Below are positions 9,801-16,704 of a DNA stretch of 36,823 bases, piece after piece. The position numbers and the translations under genes were made by a program. This DNA is from Caldifarciminota bacterium (lineage in GTDB: Bacteria > Hydrothermota > Hydrothermia > B15-G9), in contig JALVZN010000051.1 of NCBI GenBank assembly GCA_027037615.1, positions 1-36,823 of the forward strand. The letters run 5' to 3'. The notes under the pieces are model-generated. The model had not been told where the DNA came from and did not search any database. It saw only the letters and a program-made list of their open reading frames with translations. Each line of letters begins with the position of its first letter. Position 1 is the stretch's first letter.

Positions 9801-10649
9801 TCCGCCATCATCCAGCAAAAATCCGACACGTTTCATAGTCAGATTAGCTGAATCCACATCGGACGGCAGCATTACGCCGCCCAGGGAGTAAAGGGCAATC
9901 TGATCCGATGGAATTTCGTTTATGCCGAGTTTCTGAAGATCGTCAAAATCGACCTCATAGATACCCTCACCATAGACTGCGATCTTGACCCATGTGGTCG
10001 CATTGGAAAACGGATCTCGCCAATCGAGCGGGCTTGCTTTGTTGATACGCCAACTCTTTCCGATAGCATAATTCACAAAATTTAACCTCTGAATTGCCTC
10101 CAGATGCAAATTTTCTCCCTTAACATCGTGCGGTTTGCCGTCAAATGTGACCTTAACTCTGATTTTTCGCAAAATTTTCAGTGTGTTACGGCCGGGATTG
10201 TATCTGATCGGGTATATGGCGACCTCAGCGTATCTGAGCCCCCCGATAACACCGGTTCCCAGCACCTTATAATCCACATCGGGAAATTCCCTGTCCTTAA
10301 GGTAGTCCTCCGACATCTCATACCTTTTGCTCATGCCGTCGTCTTCAAACCTCGGAATTGGAAGAAGCGGAGCCTTCAGATAGATTTTTTCCACATCAAG
10401 CCGCTCGACAGAAACATTAAACCCGCCCGTCTGAGGAAGGATGAACATGAGCTTGCGGTAGTATTGCGGCGGCGATCCGACATCTCCATCGATGAGCAAC
10501 TCGTCAGAAAGTATGTTGAGGAACTTCCCTTTATCCGTCACAACGGTGGTCGTATCCATCGAACTGAGCTCATACTCGCCCACAAATCCTTGAGAATCCG
10601 ATGAAATAAGCCGAAAAGCGGCAAAAAATAAGAGTATAAAGTTACCCAT
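6804..10649 (-). CDS. porU: Type IX secretion sortase PorU-like, gingipain family (peptidase C25)
   Basis: The 1281-residue protein begins with a hydrophobic signal segment (residues 3-14) and a start backed by AGGAGAG. A gingipain-type propeptide region of about 200 residues is followed by beta-rich domains and the C25 catalytic domain. Visible motifs there are LVGDGHYDYKG, IGRIPIRYRSEL, IHGHP with His818 and His820, and FVASCKVGG with Cys853, the expected His/Cys pair. The last 90 residues form a FlgD-like/type IX C-terminal domain (LLVYPNPITSDG at its start, then NEIVWNGYDLDG and NGLYFVTI). PorU removes the C-terminal signal of secreted cargo and attaches the cargo to lipopolysaccharide on the cell surface. 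Length and architecture favour PorU over a secreted gingipain, but a cargo peptidase of the same family cannot be ruled out. Neighbours are sugar permeases upstream and bactofilin downstream. No other T9SS component is in the window. Confidence 0.85.
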   Translation of the reverse strand: MGNFILLFFAAFRLISSDSQGFVGEYELSSMDTTTVVTDKGKFLNILSDELLIDGDVGSPPQYYRKLMFILPQTGGFNVSVERLDVEKIYLKAPLLPIPRFEDDGMSKRYEMSEDYLKDREFPDVDYKVLGTGVIGGLRYAEVAIYPIRYNPGRNTLKILRKIRVKVTFDGKPHDVKGENLHLEAIQRLNFVNYAIGKSWRINKASPLDWRDPFSNATTWVKIAVYGEGIYEVDFDDLQKLGINEIPSDQIALYSLGGVMLPSDVDSANLTMKRVGFLLDDGGDGVFGPGDRLLFYGIPMQRYIWNGEEYDYFNHPYSDTNFYWLGLYARPGEGLILRPSQGVSGSQLTTCTRFYRHEQELFNIAQKGLWWIGEMIQRDAGSRTASMSFRFNLSGVADSNGTFEIQLIGGDKYQMRYVDVILNGDSIATTSLSGLMSKKVVVDYHHLRASNELTLVIYPSEFDTLWRSRSDYVFLDYFNIKYTATTSAQADTSIFFESAHGDVELSVHQSVVRAWKVSNGVAPSVFAVSNGRFGATVDAGDVFYLESSTKKPAYMRLYFPSHLREQDVNGVRYLAVVPSVFKGVFSRYANWRRDHIMLPTSDGHWEVGSGSILTVTTENIFDEFGFGIKDPVAIRNFVRYVYDNDDSLLYLTLVGDGHYDYKGYTTTFGNFVPPYEPFYLLNIESQLGALDIFYADMNGDDYPDIFIGRIPIRYRSELSDYLQKVRVYESGDATGLWRDRVLLVADDEYGENQNIGGDTQHMYYINMIYNYWIPHTMDVSHVYEIEFPRPAPRVRLGASEAFISEFNRGASMVVIFIHGHPAQLSHEKLFDLQRDAGKINAGRKNPFVFVASCKVGGFDRIKYPRSITEDWTLRPGGAIAAVSSTVGEFHSTNMRVFEGMVSVLRTDSLPHPFGELLTHGIINSRGFYFVLFGDPATPYSFVYPELDVTADDTLQRGRRSAWSAHGLTNSSSRFLYVNALGTRKNITYHSPDGVTVIHYTKPPAPFFVGKASFEGDSAHGAFWVPVSVDTGTQANLIIYNPASVWGSAGNADNRVIIRENRIIIDTMGASIELLYKGRKLADGDTVRNNIPVEIKVVDDLGINLSRAVRPNEPGLSLWYSLNPNPVDLTQLFEYDMDSDTSGSAYYTLNFGEEGQQSLTIREYDIYENPYSRVWNFYVTGEDRLAISDLLVYPNPITSDGNVIISFRLSISALVEVKIWTLGGRKIWDSGERLLSAGYNEIVWNGYDLDGEMPSNGLYFVTIESEANGVRKSYVQRFAIAK

Positions 10650-10676
10650 TTGAATCTCTCCTGATGATGAATTGGA

Positions 10677-11510
10677 TCACTCTTTCAAGCCTGTCCTCGC
10701 ATAGCTTTCCACTATGTGCTTCTGGGCTATGAAGTAGAGTATGACAAGGGGGATTATGGCAATAGTGGACGCAGCCATCAAAGCAGGGTAGTTGGAGCTT
10801 TCCCCCTGAGCAAAATAGGCCAATCCAACCTGCACAGGCCTCATTTTATCGCTGTTGGTGACCATCAATGGCCACATAAATGAATTCCAGCTCGCTATGA
10901 TCGTGAATATTGATACGGTGACAAGTGCCGGTTTGGTCAGAGGCAGAATTATCTGCCACAGGAATCTGAAACGGCTGCATCCATCGATGACAGCCGCATC
11001 ATAAAGGTCTTTCGGTATGCTCCGAAAGTGCTGTCTCAACAGGAATATAGCGAATATGTTGACGCTCCACGGCACAAAAAGTGCATAATAAGTGTCTATC
11101 CAGTTCAGTTTCTGCACAATTATGTAAAGCGGAACCACATAAACAGGTATTGGAACGATCATGAGGGAGATGATGGCAGTGAAAAGCGTCTCCCTCCACT
11201 TAAATTTGAACCATGAAAACGCATAAGCGGCAAGGATAGCCGTTATCAGCACGCTGACAAGGTTCAAAAGTGTGACAACCGTCGAGACATAGATGTATCT
11301 GGCAAAATTAACCTTCGTAAACGCCTGTTTGTAGCCTTCTAAAGTGAACGGATGAGGTATCCATGTCGGAGGTATCCTTATAGCGTCTGCCTGCGTTTTG
11401 AAGGAGGTTATGAGCATCCACAAGAACGGCAGGAGCATCCAAACAGCCCCTGCTATGAGAATCGCATAAACCAGAAACCTCTCTATCCTGTGTATGAGCT
11501 TATATTTCAT
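10677..11510 (-). CDS. ABC sugar transporter permease, MalG/UgpE type
   Basis: The 277-residue protein has six predicted membrane helices, starting with AILIAGAVWMLLPFLWMLI. It carries the MalG-type N-terminus and the cytoplasmic EAA loop AAVIDGCSRFRFLW followed by ILPLTKPAL, which docks the ATPase subunit. It would pair with the permease encoded just upstream to form a carbohydrate or glycerol-phosphate importer channel in the inner membrane. The ATG follows a GAGGG Shine-Dalgarno sequence and overlaps the upstream gene by 11 bases. The usual solute-binding protein and ATPase genes are absent here, so they must be encoded elsewhere or the system uses a shared ATPase. The substrate is unknown. 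Confidence 0.92.
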   Translation of the reverse strand: MKYKLIHRIERFLVYAILIAGAVWMLLPFLWMLITSFKTQADAIRIPPTWIPHPFTLEGYKQAFTKVNFARYIYVSTVVTLLNLVSVLITAILAAYAFSWFKFKWRETLFTAIISLMIVPIPVYVVPLYIIVQKLNWIDTYYALFVPWSVNIFAIFLLRQHFRSIPKDLYDAAVIDGCSRFRFLWQIILPLTKPALVTVSIFTIIASWNSFMWPLMVTNSDKMRPVQVGLAYFAQGESSNYPALMAASTIAIIPLVILYFIAQKHIVESYARTGLKE

Positions 11511-12441
11511 AATGCACCCTCTTTTCGCTGTATTTCTTCTGGAAAATTGTTATCACGAGTATCAGCAAGAAGAAGACGAAGGCGATGGCCGAGCCATATC
11601 CGACCTCATATTCCTCAAATCCTCTCTGGAACAGGTAGTAGATGATGACCATCGTGGAATGGAGCGGCCCGCCGGGCGGCGGCCCCGTCATCGTCCAGAC
11701 AGGTGCGAACATCTTGAACGACGAGATAGTGGTCATTATCGTGACATAGAAGGTTGTCGGTGACAGAAGCGGCAGAGTAACATTCTTGAACGCCTGCCAT
11801 GGAGTAGCTCCATCAACTCTGGCTGCATCGTAATAGACAGGCGGGATGTTCTTCAGGCCAGCCAGGAATATGATCACATTGTAGCCGATGCTTCGCCATA
11901 CGCCCAATAAACTCAGGGAAAACAGCGCCAGAGACGGCCCCTTCAGAAGGAGCGGCAATTTTACGCCAAAAATCAGCTCAAATATGCCGCGCGGCTCCTC
12001 AAGCCACCTCAACGGATGCATCCCTATCAGCTCCAGCAGGTAGTTGAACAACCCCCTCGACGGATCGTAAAGCCATTTCCACACAACAGATACAGCCACA
12101 ATGGATGTAACCACAGGCAGGTAGTAGATAGTGCGGAATGTGCCAAGCGCCTTAACACCTTTGTTGAGAAGTATAGCGAAAAACAGCGAGATAATGATCG
12201 CAAGCGGCACGGTAAAAAGCACATAGTAGAATGTATTCAGCATTGAGCGCCAGAAAAGAGGATCCTGAAGCAGAACATAGTAGTTGTATAGCCCAACAAA
12301 TCCCTTCTCGCCGGCGATCCCCCACTCGTAAAAACTGAACCTGAAGGCGAGAATAATCGGCAACACTTTGAACACCAGGAGTATCACCAAAGCCGGAGAC
12401 AGTAACAGCAATGGATACAGCCAATTAGTTTTCCTGCTCAT
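11500..12441 (-). CDS. ABC sugar transporter permease, MalF/UgpA type
   Basis: The protein has about 313 residues with six predicted helices, beginning at LYPLLLLSPALVILLVFKV. The EAA loop reads YYDAARVDGATPWQAFKNV followed by TLPLLSPT, the signature of carbohydrate-family inner-membrane permeases. A TTG 15 nt upstream (12456) is also in frame, but the ATG at 12441 sits 6 nt after GAGAGGG and is the better start. It forms the heterodimer partner of the MalG-type permease, whose gene overlaps its end. It follows the DUF4321 gene by 18 nt. Substrate class is inferred from the family only. Confidence 0.9.
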   Translation of the reverse strand: MSRKTNWLYPLLLLSPALVILLVFKVLPIILAFRFSFYEWGIAGEKGFVGLYNYYVLLQDPLFWRSMLNTFYYVLFTVPLAIIISLFFAILLNKGVKALGTFRTIYYLPVVTSIVAVSVVWKWLYDPSRGLFNYLLELIGMHPLRWLEEPRGIFELIFGVKLPLLLKGPSLALFSLSLLGVWRSIGYNVIIFLAGLKNIPPVYYDAARVDGATPWQAFKNVTLPLLSPTTFYVTIMTTISSFKMFAPVWTMTGPPPGGPLHSTMVIIYYLFQRGFEEYEVGYGSAIAFVFFLLILVITIFQKKYSEKRVHYEI

Positions 12442-12459
12442 TTTCTGCCCTCTCAATTT

Positions 12460-12723
12460 TTAGAATTTGTGAAGCAAATAAATCATCAAGAACATAAAGA
12501 TAATCGCAAGTAAGTTAAACGAAATCATAAGTTTAAGTCCGAAATCCACTATAAGCAAATTCACCTCAAAATAGTTGAACCCAACGGAAACCTGATTTAC
12601 CAGCAAATCCCTCAGGGGTGACTCAGGCAGAAATCTATGGATTAACGCACCTATAACATCTCCGGTTATTGTGCCCAGTATTATGGCGGTTATCACTTTT
12701 TCAGTAGTTCGTCGCATCAACAT
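12460..12723 (-). CDS. Small two-helix membrane protein, DUF4321-like
   Basis: An 87-residue protein with an N-terminal hydrophobic segment ([19 protein letters not shown]), a short polar linker and a C-terminal hydrophobic segment ([20 protein letters not shown]). The order 'membrane helix with Gly pairs, [25 protein letters not shown]-type middle, membrane helix' resembles DUF4321, a family of small membrane proteins without known function. The ATG at 12723 has GGAGAG 8 nt upstream. That Shine-Dalgarno sequence lies in the 16 nt between the gene and the tRNA-Leu gene, so the mRNA must be released by tRNA processing. Family assignment is moderately sure and the role is unknown. Confidence 0.72.
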   Translation of the reverse strand: MLMRRTTEKVITAIILGTITGDVIGALIHRFLPESPLRDLLVNQVSVGFNYFEVNLLIVDFGLKLMISFNLLAIIFMFLMIYLLHKF

Positions 12724-12739
12724 GGCTTCAACTCTCCAA

Positions 12740-12822
12740 TGCCCGGGGCGGGACTCGAACCCGCACGGGGTTTCCCCCAGGGGATTTTAAGTCCCCTGTG
12801 TCTGCCATTCCACCACCCGGGC
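12740..12822 (-). tRNA. tRNA-Leu (anticodon UAA)
   Basis: The 83-nt minus-strand sequence folds as a class II (long variable arm) tRNA. The acceptor stem GCCCGGG/CCCGGGC is fully paired, the discriminator is A, the anticodon stem GGGGA/TCCCC encloses the loop CTTAAAA (anticodon TAA), the variable arm is TGGGGGAAACCCCGT, and the T arm GCGGG-TTCGAGT-CCCGC is canonical. CCA is not encoded. It lies 12 nt after tRNA-Cys and 16 nt before the DUF4321 gene. Confidence 0.95.
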
Positions 12823-12834
12823 AAATAACATACA

Positions 12835-12907
12835 AGGCGGCGCCGGGATTCGAACCCGGGATTAACGGTTTTGCAAACCGTCGCCTTAGCCACTTGGCTA
12901 CGCCGCC
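12835..12907 (-). tRNA. tRNA-Cys (anticodon GCA)
   Basis: The 73-nt minus-strand sequence has acceptor stem GGCGGCG/CGCCGCC with discriminator T, as usual for cysteine. The anticodon stem ACGGT/ACCGT holds the loop TTGCAAA (anticodon GCA), and the T arm CCGGG-TTCGAAT-CCCGG is standard. CCA is not encoded. It sits 39 nt after the fmdB stop codon with no terminator in between, so it probably shares a transcript with the protein genes. Confidence 0.95.
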
Positions 12908-12946
12908 AACAATTCCGCAAAATTATAACATGTAAATAAGCCCGTA

Positions 12947-13336
12947 TCAAGGAATTTCAGACTCGTCTTCCCCTGCCGCAGAGGGTTCAGAGTCAGCAAG
13001 AGGCACCTCGCCGTCCAACTTGCCGCTCTCGATCCTGTCTATAACTTCCTCAAACTCAGGCCCCAGCTCGTCGCCAAGCTCCTGCCCCATCTTTTTAGCA
13101 AACTTGGCAAGGGCTTTAGGATCGTCCGGGTCGAGATTTTCGATATCGGTCGATTCAGCTAACCGTTCCAGCCGCGCCTCCTCGGACTCGATGTATCTAA
13201 TTCTGGAAATCAACTTCTTTACATTCTTGCTCCCACATCGGGGACATTTAGGCTCTTCATGCCCTCCGACAACATTCAACTCATAGACGACAAACTTTTT
13301 CCCACAATCGAGGCAAAGATATTCGTAGATCGGCAT
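12947..13336 (-). CDS. FmdB-family zinc ribbon protein with acidic C-terminal tail
   Basis: The 129-residue protein starts with the FmdB signature: [15 protein letters not shown], then [14 protein letters not shown]. The four cysteines form a rubredoxin-like zinc ribbon in the first 45 residues. The remaining 85 residues are an extended acidic region ([20 protein letters not shown], ending EDESEIP). FmdB was named as a putative regulator of the formamidase genes, but for most members the role is unknown. The gene begins 9 nt after the NrdD-like ORF and has no clear Shine-Dalgarno sequence, which suggests coupling. The ribbon is certain and the function is open. Confidence 0.88.
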   Translation of the reverse strand: MPIYEYLCLDCGKKFVVYELNVVGGHEEPKCPRCGSKNVKKLISRIRYIESEEARLERLAESTDIENLDPDDPKALAKFAKKMGQELGDELGPEFEEVIDRIESGKLDGEVPLADSEPSAAGEDESEIP

Positions 13337-13345
13337 AGCTGTCGG

Positions 13346-13507
13346 TCAATTCTTCTTCACATTGACATACTTTCTCTCTTTGAATTCCTGCTTTTTGCCC
13401 TCATTCCAGTTCTGGACAGGCCTGTAATAGCCGACGATTCTCGAATAAACCTCTGTCGGCATTACAAGGGCTTTGACCTTGCGGCTCTCTTTCACTGCTG
13501 TTTTCAT
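13346..13507 (-). CDS. 53-residue stand-alone NrdD-like glycyl-radical-loop protein
   Basis: This ORF is too small for most gene callers, but it has AAAGGAGGA upstream of its ATG, which overlaps the slipin stop codon (ATGA). The protein contains TEVYSRIVGYYRPVQNWNEG and KKQEFKERK. That matches the C-terminal glycyl-radical loop of class III anaerobic ribonucleotide reductase (NrdD), where the Gly in the VGYYRPV segment carries the radical. The catalytic barrel is absent. The cysteine pair that precedes the loop in full NrdD is replaced by KALVMPT, so no zinc site is left. Such orphan peptides are usually labelled 'anaerobic ribonucleoside-triphosphate reductase', although they cannot act alone. 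By analogy to YfiD/GrcA, which replaces a damaged glycyl-radical loop in pyruvate formate-lyase, it may be a spare part. That is inference. Confidence 0.8.
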   Translation of the reverse strand: MKTAVKESRKVKALVMPTEVYSRIVGYYRPVQNWNEGKKQEFKERKYVNVKKN

Positions 13508-14514
13508 TTCAAATCCTCCTTTTTCTTGCTTATTTTGTAAAGCACCTCTGAAATCCTGTCAACGGATCCCATAAGTTCAACGGGGAAAAATATTTTTGAG
13601 GACTTAGATTCCGATATCTTCTCGAGGGTTTCAATGTATTTAATTGCCACGAGATAGCGCATCGCCATGTCAGGATCGGCCCTCATTATGCTGGCTATAA
13701 TCGATCGAATTGCTTCTCCTTCAGCGGAGGCAATTTTCACAGTGGCTTGAGCTTCACCTTCGGCTTTAAGTATGGCCGCCTGCTTCTCACCTTCAGCACG
13801 GGTTATAAGTGCATTTTTATCACCTTCCGCTCTCCTCTCAACAGCTTGTCTGTAAGCATCTGCCTCTATCAGCTGAGCTTTACCTTTCCTTTCAGCAACG
13901 GCGCTGGCCTCCATGGCCTCCAACATTTCCGGCGGTGGGGTTATCCTCTGTATCTCAAAATTGGCTACGCGGATACCCCAATCTCTCGCTTTTTCCTGCA
14001 CCTCTTCGATAACCCCTGCCTCAATGGTAGACTTTTTCTCTATCGCGGCATCCAATTCATATTTCCCAATATGTTCGTTAAGACTCGTTTCCGCGAGCTG
14101 TTCTATGCCATCAGGGATATTGGCAATGCGATACGCCGCAAGGAGTGGATCCACGATCTCGTAGAATATCAAAGCATCGACCTTGATAGGCACATTCTCT
14201 TTCGTTATCGCTTGAATTTCGGGAAAATCAAGGATTTGAATCCTGAGATCGAGGTAAGGAGATTTAACCCGCTCATAAACCACTTTGCCGTTGATGGATT
14301 TTGTTCTAACGATATAGACCTCTCTTGGCCGTTCGTGCAGGAATCTAAAAAGAATATGTAGTCCCGGAGGAGCAATCCTGCTAAAAGAGTTAAATCTTTC
14401 AACAATCATGATATGCGCTTCGGGGACTTCCTCCACTTGTATGAACAAAAACATTGATGCAGCCATTACGATAAGAAAAAATAAAACTATGCTAATTATT
14501 ATCCCGATAGACAT
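13504..14514 (-). CDS. SPFH/Band 7 membrane protein (slipin/QmcA-type stomatin homologue)
   Basis: The 336-residue protein has one N-terminal membrane helix (IIISIVLFFLIVMAASMFLF), a Band 7/SPFH domain (about residues 27-190, including ITKENVPIKVDALIFYEIVD and WGIRVANFEIQRITPP), and a long Ala/Glu-rich coiled-coil with repeats such as RAEGEKQAAILKAEGEAQA. The C-terminus is lysine-rich. SPFH proteins form large membrane rings or microdomain scaffolds. The gene is directly downstream of its usual partner NfeD (23-base overlap), has AGGAGGT 5 nt before its ATG, and is coupled to the NrdD-like ORF by an ATGA overlap. Family assignment is secure. Confidence 0.93.
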   Translation of the reverse strand: MSIGIIISIVLFFLIVMAASMFLFIQVEEVPEAHIMIVERFNSFSRIAPPGLHILFRFLHERPREVYIVRTKSINGKVVYERVKSPYLDLRIQILDFPEIQAITKENVPIKVDALIFYEIVDPLLAAYRIANIPDGIEQLAETSLNEHIGKYELDAAIEKKSTIEAGVIEEVQEKARDWGIRVANFEIQRITPPPEMLEAMEASAVAERKGKAQLIEADAYRQAVERRAEGDKNALITRAEGEKQAAILKAEGEAQATVKIASAEGEAIRSIIASIMRADPDMAMRYLVAIKYIETLEKISESKSSKIFFPVELMGSVDRISEVLYKISKKKEDLK

Positions 14515-15109
14515 CGCTACCTCCTATCGTGTCAGAATTTCTTAACGGCATAACAAGCAGAACATACCTTGACGAGATAGCCCCACCAAGAAATTGGGAA
14601 ATTCCGCCAAGCATTCTCTCCCTGACGGCTTTCACAACAACATCGGTTCCCGCCCTGATTTTCATTCCTCTCAACGAGACAGCAGGCAGAATGAGGCCAA
14701 ACACTTTAACCAGACCTTCGGAATTATGTTCTATATTCTTAACAACCAGCCCCTTTTGATTTATAAGCCGCTCTAAAGTCAGTTTATCCTTGACTTTATC
14801 AGGTATGTTGGATTTTTTCACGCGCTTCATATAGCCTTTGTTTATTAGCATCGAAAAAAACATAAGTGCAAGAAAACTAACAACAGTAAAAACAATAAAT
14901 TGCCATAATAATCCCACCTTTAATAGACTCAGAATTCCCGCGAAAACTGCCCCCACGGAATGCCAGATGGCGATAGGCTTCGGATAAAGTGCATCAGCAA
15001 TCATTGACACTATTGCAATACAAAACCACACTATCGCAACAACAAGCCACTGGGAATTTTGATGTGAGTTGGCATTAGCAATAACCGTCCAAATAAGTGA
15101 GCCTGTCAC
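14492..15109 (-). CDS. NfeD-like membrane protein (short form)
   Basis: The 205-residue protein has about four membrane helices in the first 110 residues (for example WLVVAIVWFCIAIVSMIADAL and WQFIVFTVVSFLALMFFSMLI), then a soluble beta-rich region of the OB-fold type seen in NfeD (GLVVKNIEHNSEGLVKVFG, LRGMKIRAGTDVVVKAV). NfeD proteins partner with slipins/stomatins, as the overlapping downstream gene shows. No ClpP-like protease domain is present, so this is the short form. It uses a GTG start that overlaps the upstream stop (GTGA). An unusual feature is the long C-terminal extension after the OB-like region. Confidence 0.82.
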   Translation of the reverse strand: MTGSLIWTVIANANSHQNSQWLVVAIVWFCIAIVSMIADALYPKPIAIWHSVGAVFAGILSLLKVGLLWQFIVFTVVSFLALMFFSMLINKGYMKRVKKSNIPDKVKDKLTLERLINQKGLVVKNIEHNSEGLVKVFGLILPAVSLRGMKIRAGTDVVVKAVRERMLGGISQFLGGAISSRYVLLVMPLRNSDTIGGSDVYRDNN

Positions 15110-16002
15110 TCTTCCCCCACCTCCTCAAGGGAAAGCGATATGCTTTTCCATTTATATCCCACTATTGTCCTGTCCTTTTTGTCGAAAAACAGGTCAAGCC
15201 GGCCAATACTCGTAAGCCTCTCGTATGTTCTCACGACTATGCCATGTGTGTAAGGCGATTCATAAGGTTCGCGCATCCCCCTGCCATCAAAACCGCCGAC
15301 GATAACATCGATATCAGGCACAGAATCGATGAGAAGCGTATCCCTCGCAAGCCCGATATGGGTCAAGGCCACAACGATGTCAACTTTTTTCTCGTCTCTG
15401 AGAAAATGTGCCATCTTTCGCGCAGTTTCAACCTCACGGCTGAAAAAGTAGTTATCTCGCGTCCAGAATGGCATGAATATGAAACTCGCTTCGGACACGA
15501 GCCCGAACACCCCGACCCTAACGCTGTCGAAATCGAAGATCTTATAAGGCACGACATAAGGCGGATTCTGGAGGGTATCATCTGCCCGACGGAGATTGCT
15601 GCAAAGAAACGGGAAATCGGCCTTTTCTCTCATCCTCACAAGCGAATCCGGCCCCATCATCAACTCCCTGACGCCAGGTTCCATCGCATCATACCCTGCC
15701 CGATTCATGTAATCCAGGACAGGCTGAACAGTAAACCACAGGCCAACCGGGCCGCCGCCAACGGCCTCACCGGCATCAAGCAAAAGGACATAAGCTCCCT
15801 CTTTCTGAGCTTCATCTCTGACCGCCGAAATGGCCGCAATGGCGGCATCAGCACCGCCCACTGGAGGCGGAAAATCGGGATTTATCCATGTCGCGGGCTG
15901 CGGAGCAACTGCTCCATGTATGGTGTTGGTGTGTAATATGATTATCCTGGCGGTATCGCCAATTGAAGCCACAAGGGACAGGGTTATCAACAAATGCATC
16001 AT
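15106..16002 (-). CDS. Secreted 5'-nucleotidase/UshA-like metallophosphoesterase with a degenerate active site
   Basis: The 298-residue protein has a short signal peptide (MMHLLITLSLVASIGDTA) and the N-terminal fold pattern of the UshA/5'-nucleotidase family: ARIIILHTNTIHGAV, a GGADAAIAAISAVRDEA segment, LLLDAGEAVGG, and VDIVVALTHIGLARD. The metal-binding residues are largely gone. The usual HTNDxHG reads HTNTIHG, the GNHE motif reads GVRE, and the late GGHSH motif reads GGFDGRG. Only the THIGL histidine remains. The protein also lacks the C-terminal substrate-recognition domain of UshA. It is therefore probably a binding protein or pseudo-enzyme in the periplasm. It overlaps its neighbours on both sides (ATGA upstream, GTGA downstream). 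Confidence 0.78.
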   Translation of the reverse strand: MMHLLITLSLVASIGDTARIIILHTNTIHGAVAPQPATWINPDFPPPVGGADAAIAAISAVRDEAQKEGAYVLLLDAGEAVGGGPVGLWFTVQPVLDYMNRAGYDAMEPGVRELMMGPDSLVRMREKADFPFLCSNLRRADDTLQNPPYVVPYKIFDFDSVRVGVFGLVSEASFIFMPFWTRDNYFFSREVETARKMAHFLRDEKKVDIVVALTHIGLARDTLLIDSVPDIDVIVGGFDGRGMREPYESPYTHGIVVRTYERLTSIGRLDLFFDKKDRTIVGYKWKSISLSLEEVGEE

Positions 16003-16556
16003 TCCAGTATCTCCTTTGGAACTTCGGTTGTAGAGAGCCTGAGCACATCCTGAAAGTGCTTTTCGAAATAATCAGCAATCGCTTTCGATTTGATCATGAC
16101 AGACGCCTCGTTATTTCTGGCGAGCGCAAAATAGCTCCAGTTGTGCGAGCCCACAAATGTTATGTAACCATCGATTATTATCAGCTTATCGTGACTGGTT
16201 ATGTCTATCGGATCGTAATAGACCTTTACGCCGGCAGATTTGAGGCTATCCCCAAATTCCTTGTTTTTCAATGTGTTGCTTACATTCCATGATGACGCAT
16301 CGAGAATTACGACAACATCAACCCCTCTCTGCTTCGCCTTGATTATCTCGTTCAAAAGCACCGAGTTGGGATCATCTTTATACTTTCTGTAATACCTCGC
16401 AGAAAACATGAAAATGTGCAAAGTCTTTTTGGCTTTCTGGATTTCTTTTATCAATGTGGGGTAATAATCCCTGTTGGGCAGTGGCACGACATCGTCAGCA
16501 GGCAACGCTAAAAGCAAGGCAGGCAAAAGCAAAGTAAGGTATAACAGTTTTCTCAT
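15999..16556 (-). CDS. Secreted phospholipase D-like protein with a single HKD motif
   Basis: The 185-residue protein has a clear signal peptide (LLYLTLLLPALLLALPA) followed by one PLD domain. The catalytic motif is SHDKLIIIDGYITFVGSHN, which fits HxKx4D with the downstream GS-N, and NNEASVMI follows. One HKD per chain means the enzyme would act as a dimer, as in the bacterial endonuclease Nuc and mitochondrial PLD6. The substrate may be phospholipid or nucleic acid. It is the first gene behind the promoter at 16583-16611, has GGAGGA 6 nt before its ATG, and overlaps the next gene by four bases. Periplasmic export is supported by the signal peptide. Confidence 0.88.
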   Translation of the reverse strand: MRKLLYLTLLLPALLLALPADDVVPLPNRDYYPTLIKEIQKAKKTLHIFMFSARYYRKYKDDPNSVLLNEIIKAKQRGVDVVVILDASSWNVSNTLKNKEFGDSLKSAGVKVYYDPIDITSHDKLIIIDGYITFVGSHNWSYFALARNNEASVMIKSKAIADYFEKHFQDVLRLSTTEVPKEILE

Positions 16557-16582
16557 GATTTTCCTCCACTTTTGGAAGTTAA

Positions 16583-16611
16583 TTTATAAAGCTTATCCTC
16601 CTTTTCTTCAA
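16583..16611 (-). promoter_or_regulatory. Sigma-70-type promoter heading the long minus-strand gene array
   Basis: On the minus strand TTGAAG (16611-16606) and TATAAA (16588-16583) are separated by exactly 17 nt. The predicted leader is about 20 nt and contains the GGAGGA of the PLD-like gene. The remaining sequence between 16557 and 16704 shows no gene. Confidence 0.6.
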
Positions 16612-16704
16612 AATCAAAAACAAAATGCAAAAGGGAACAGCTGCACAAAAGCTACATGCCGTAACTCACCATTCCCCAATCGGTGACAATTCTATCAGAA
16701 TAAA

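Noticed and set aside
12717-12950. Minus-strand 77-codon frame over the tRNA genes
   Set aside because: Both tRNAs fold fully in this stretch. The frame is accidental.
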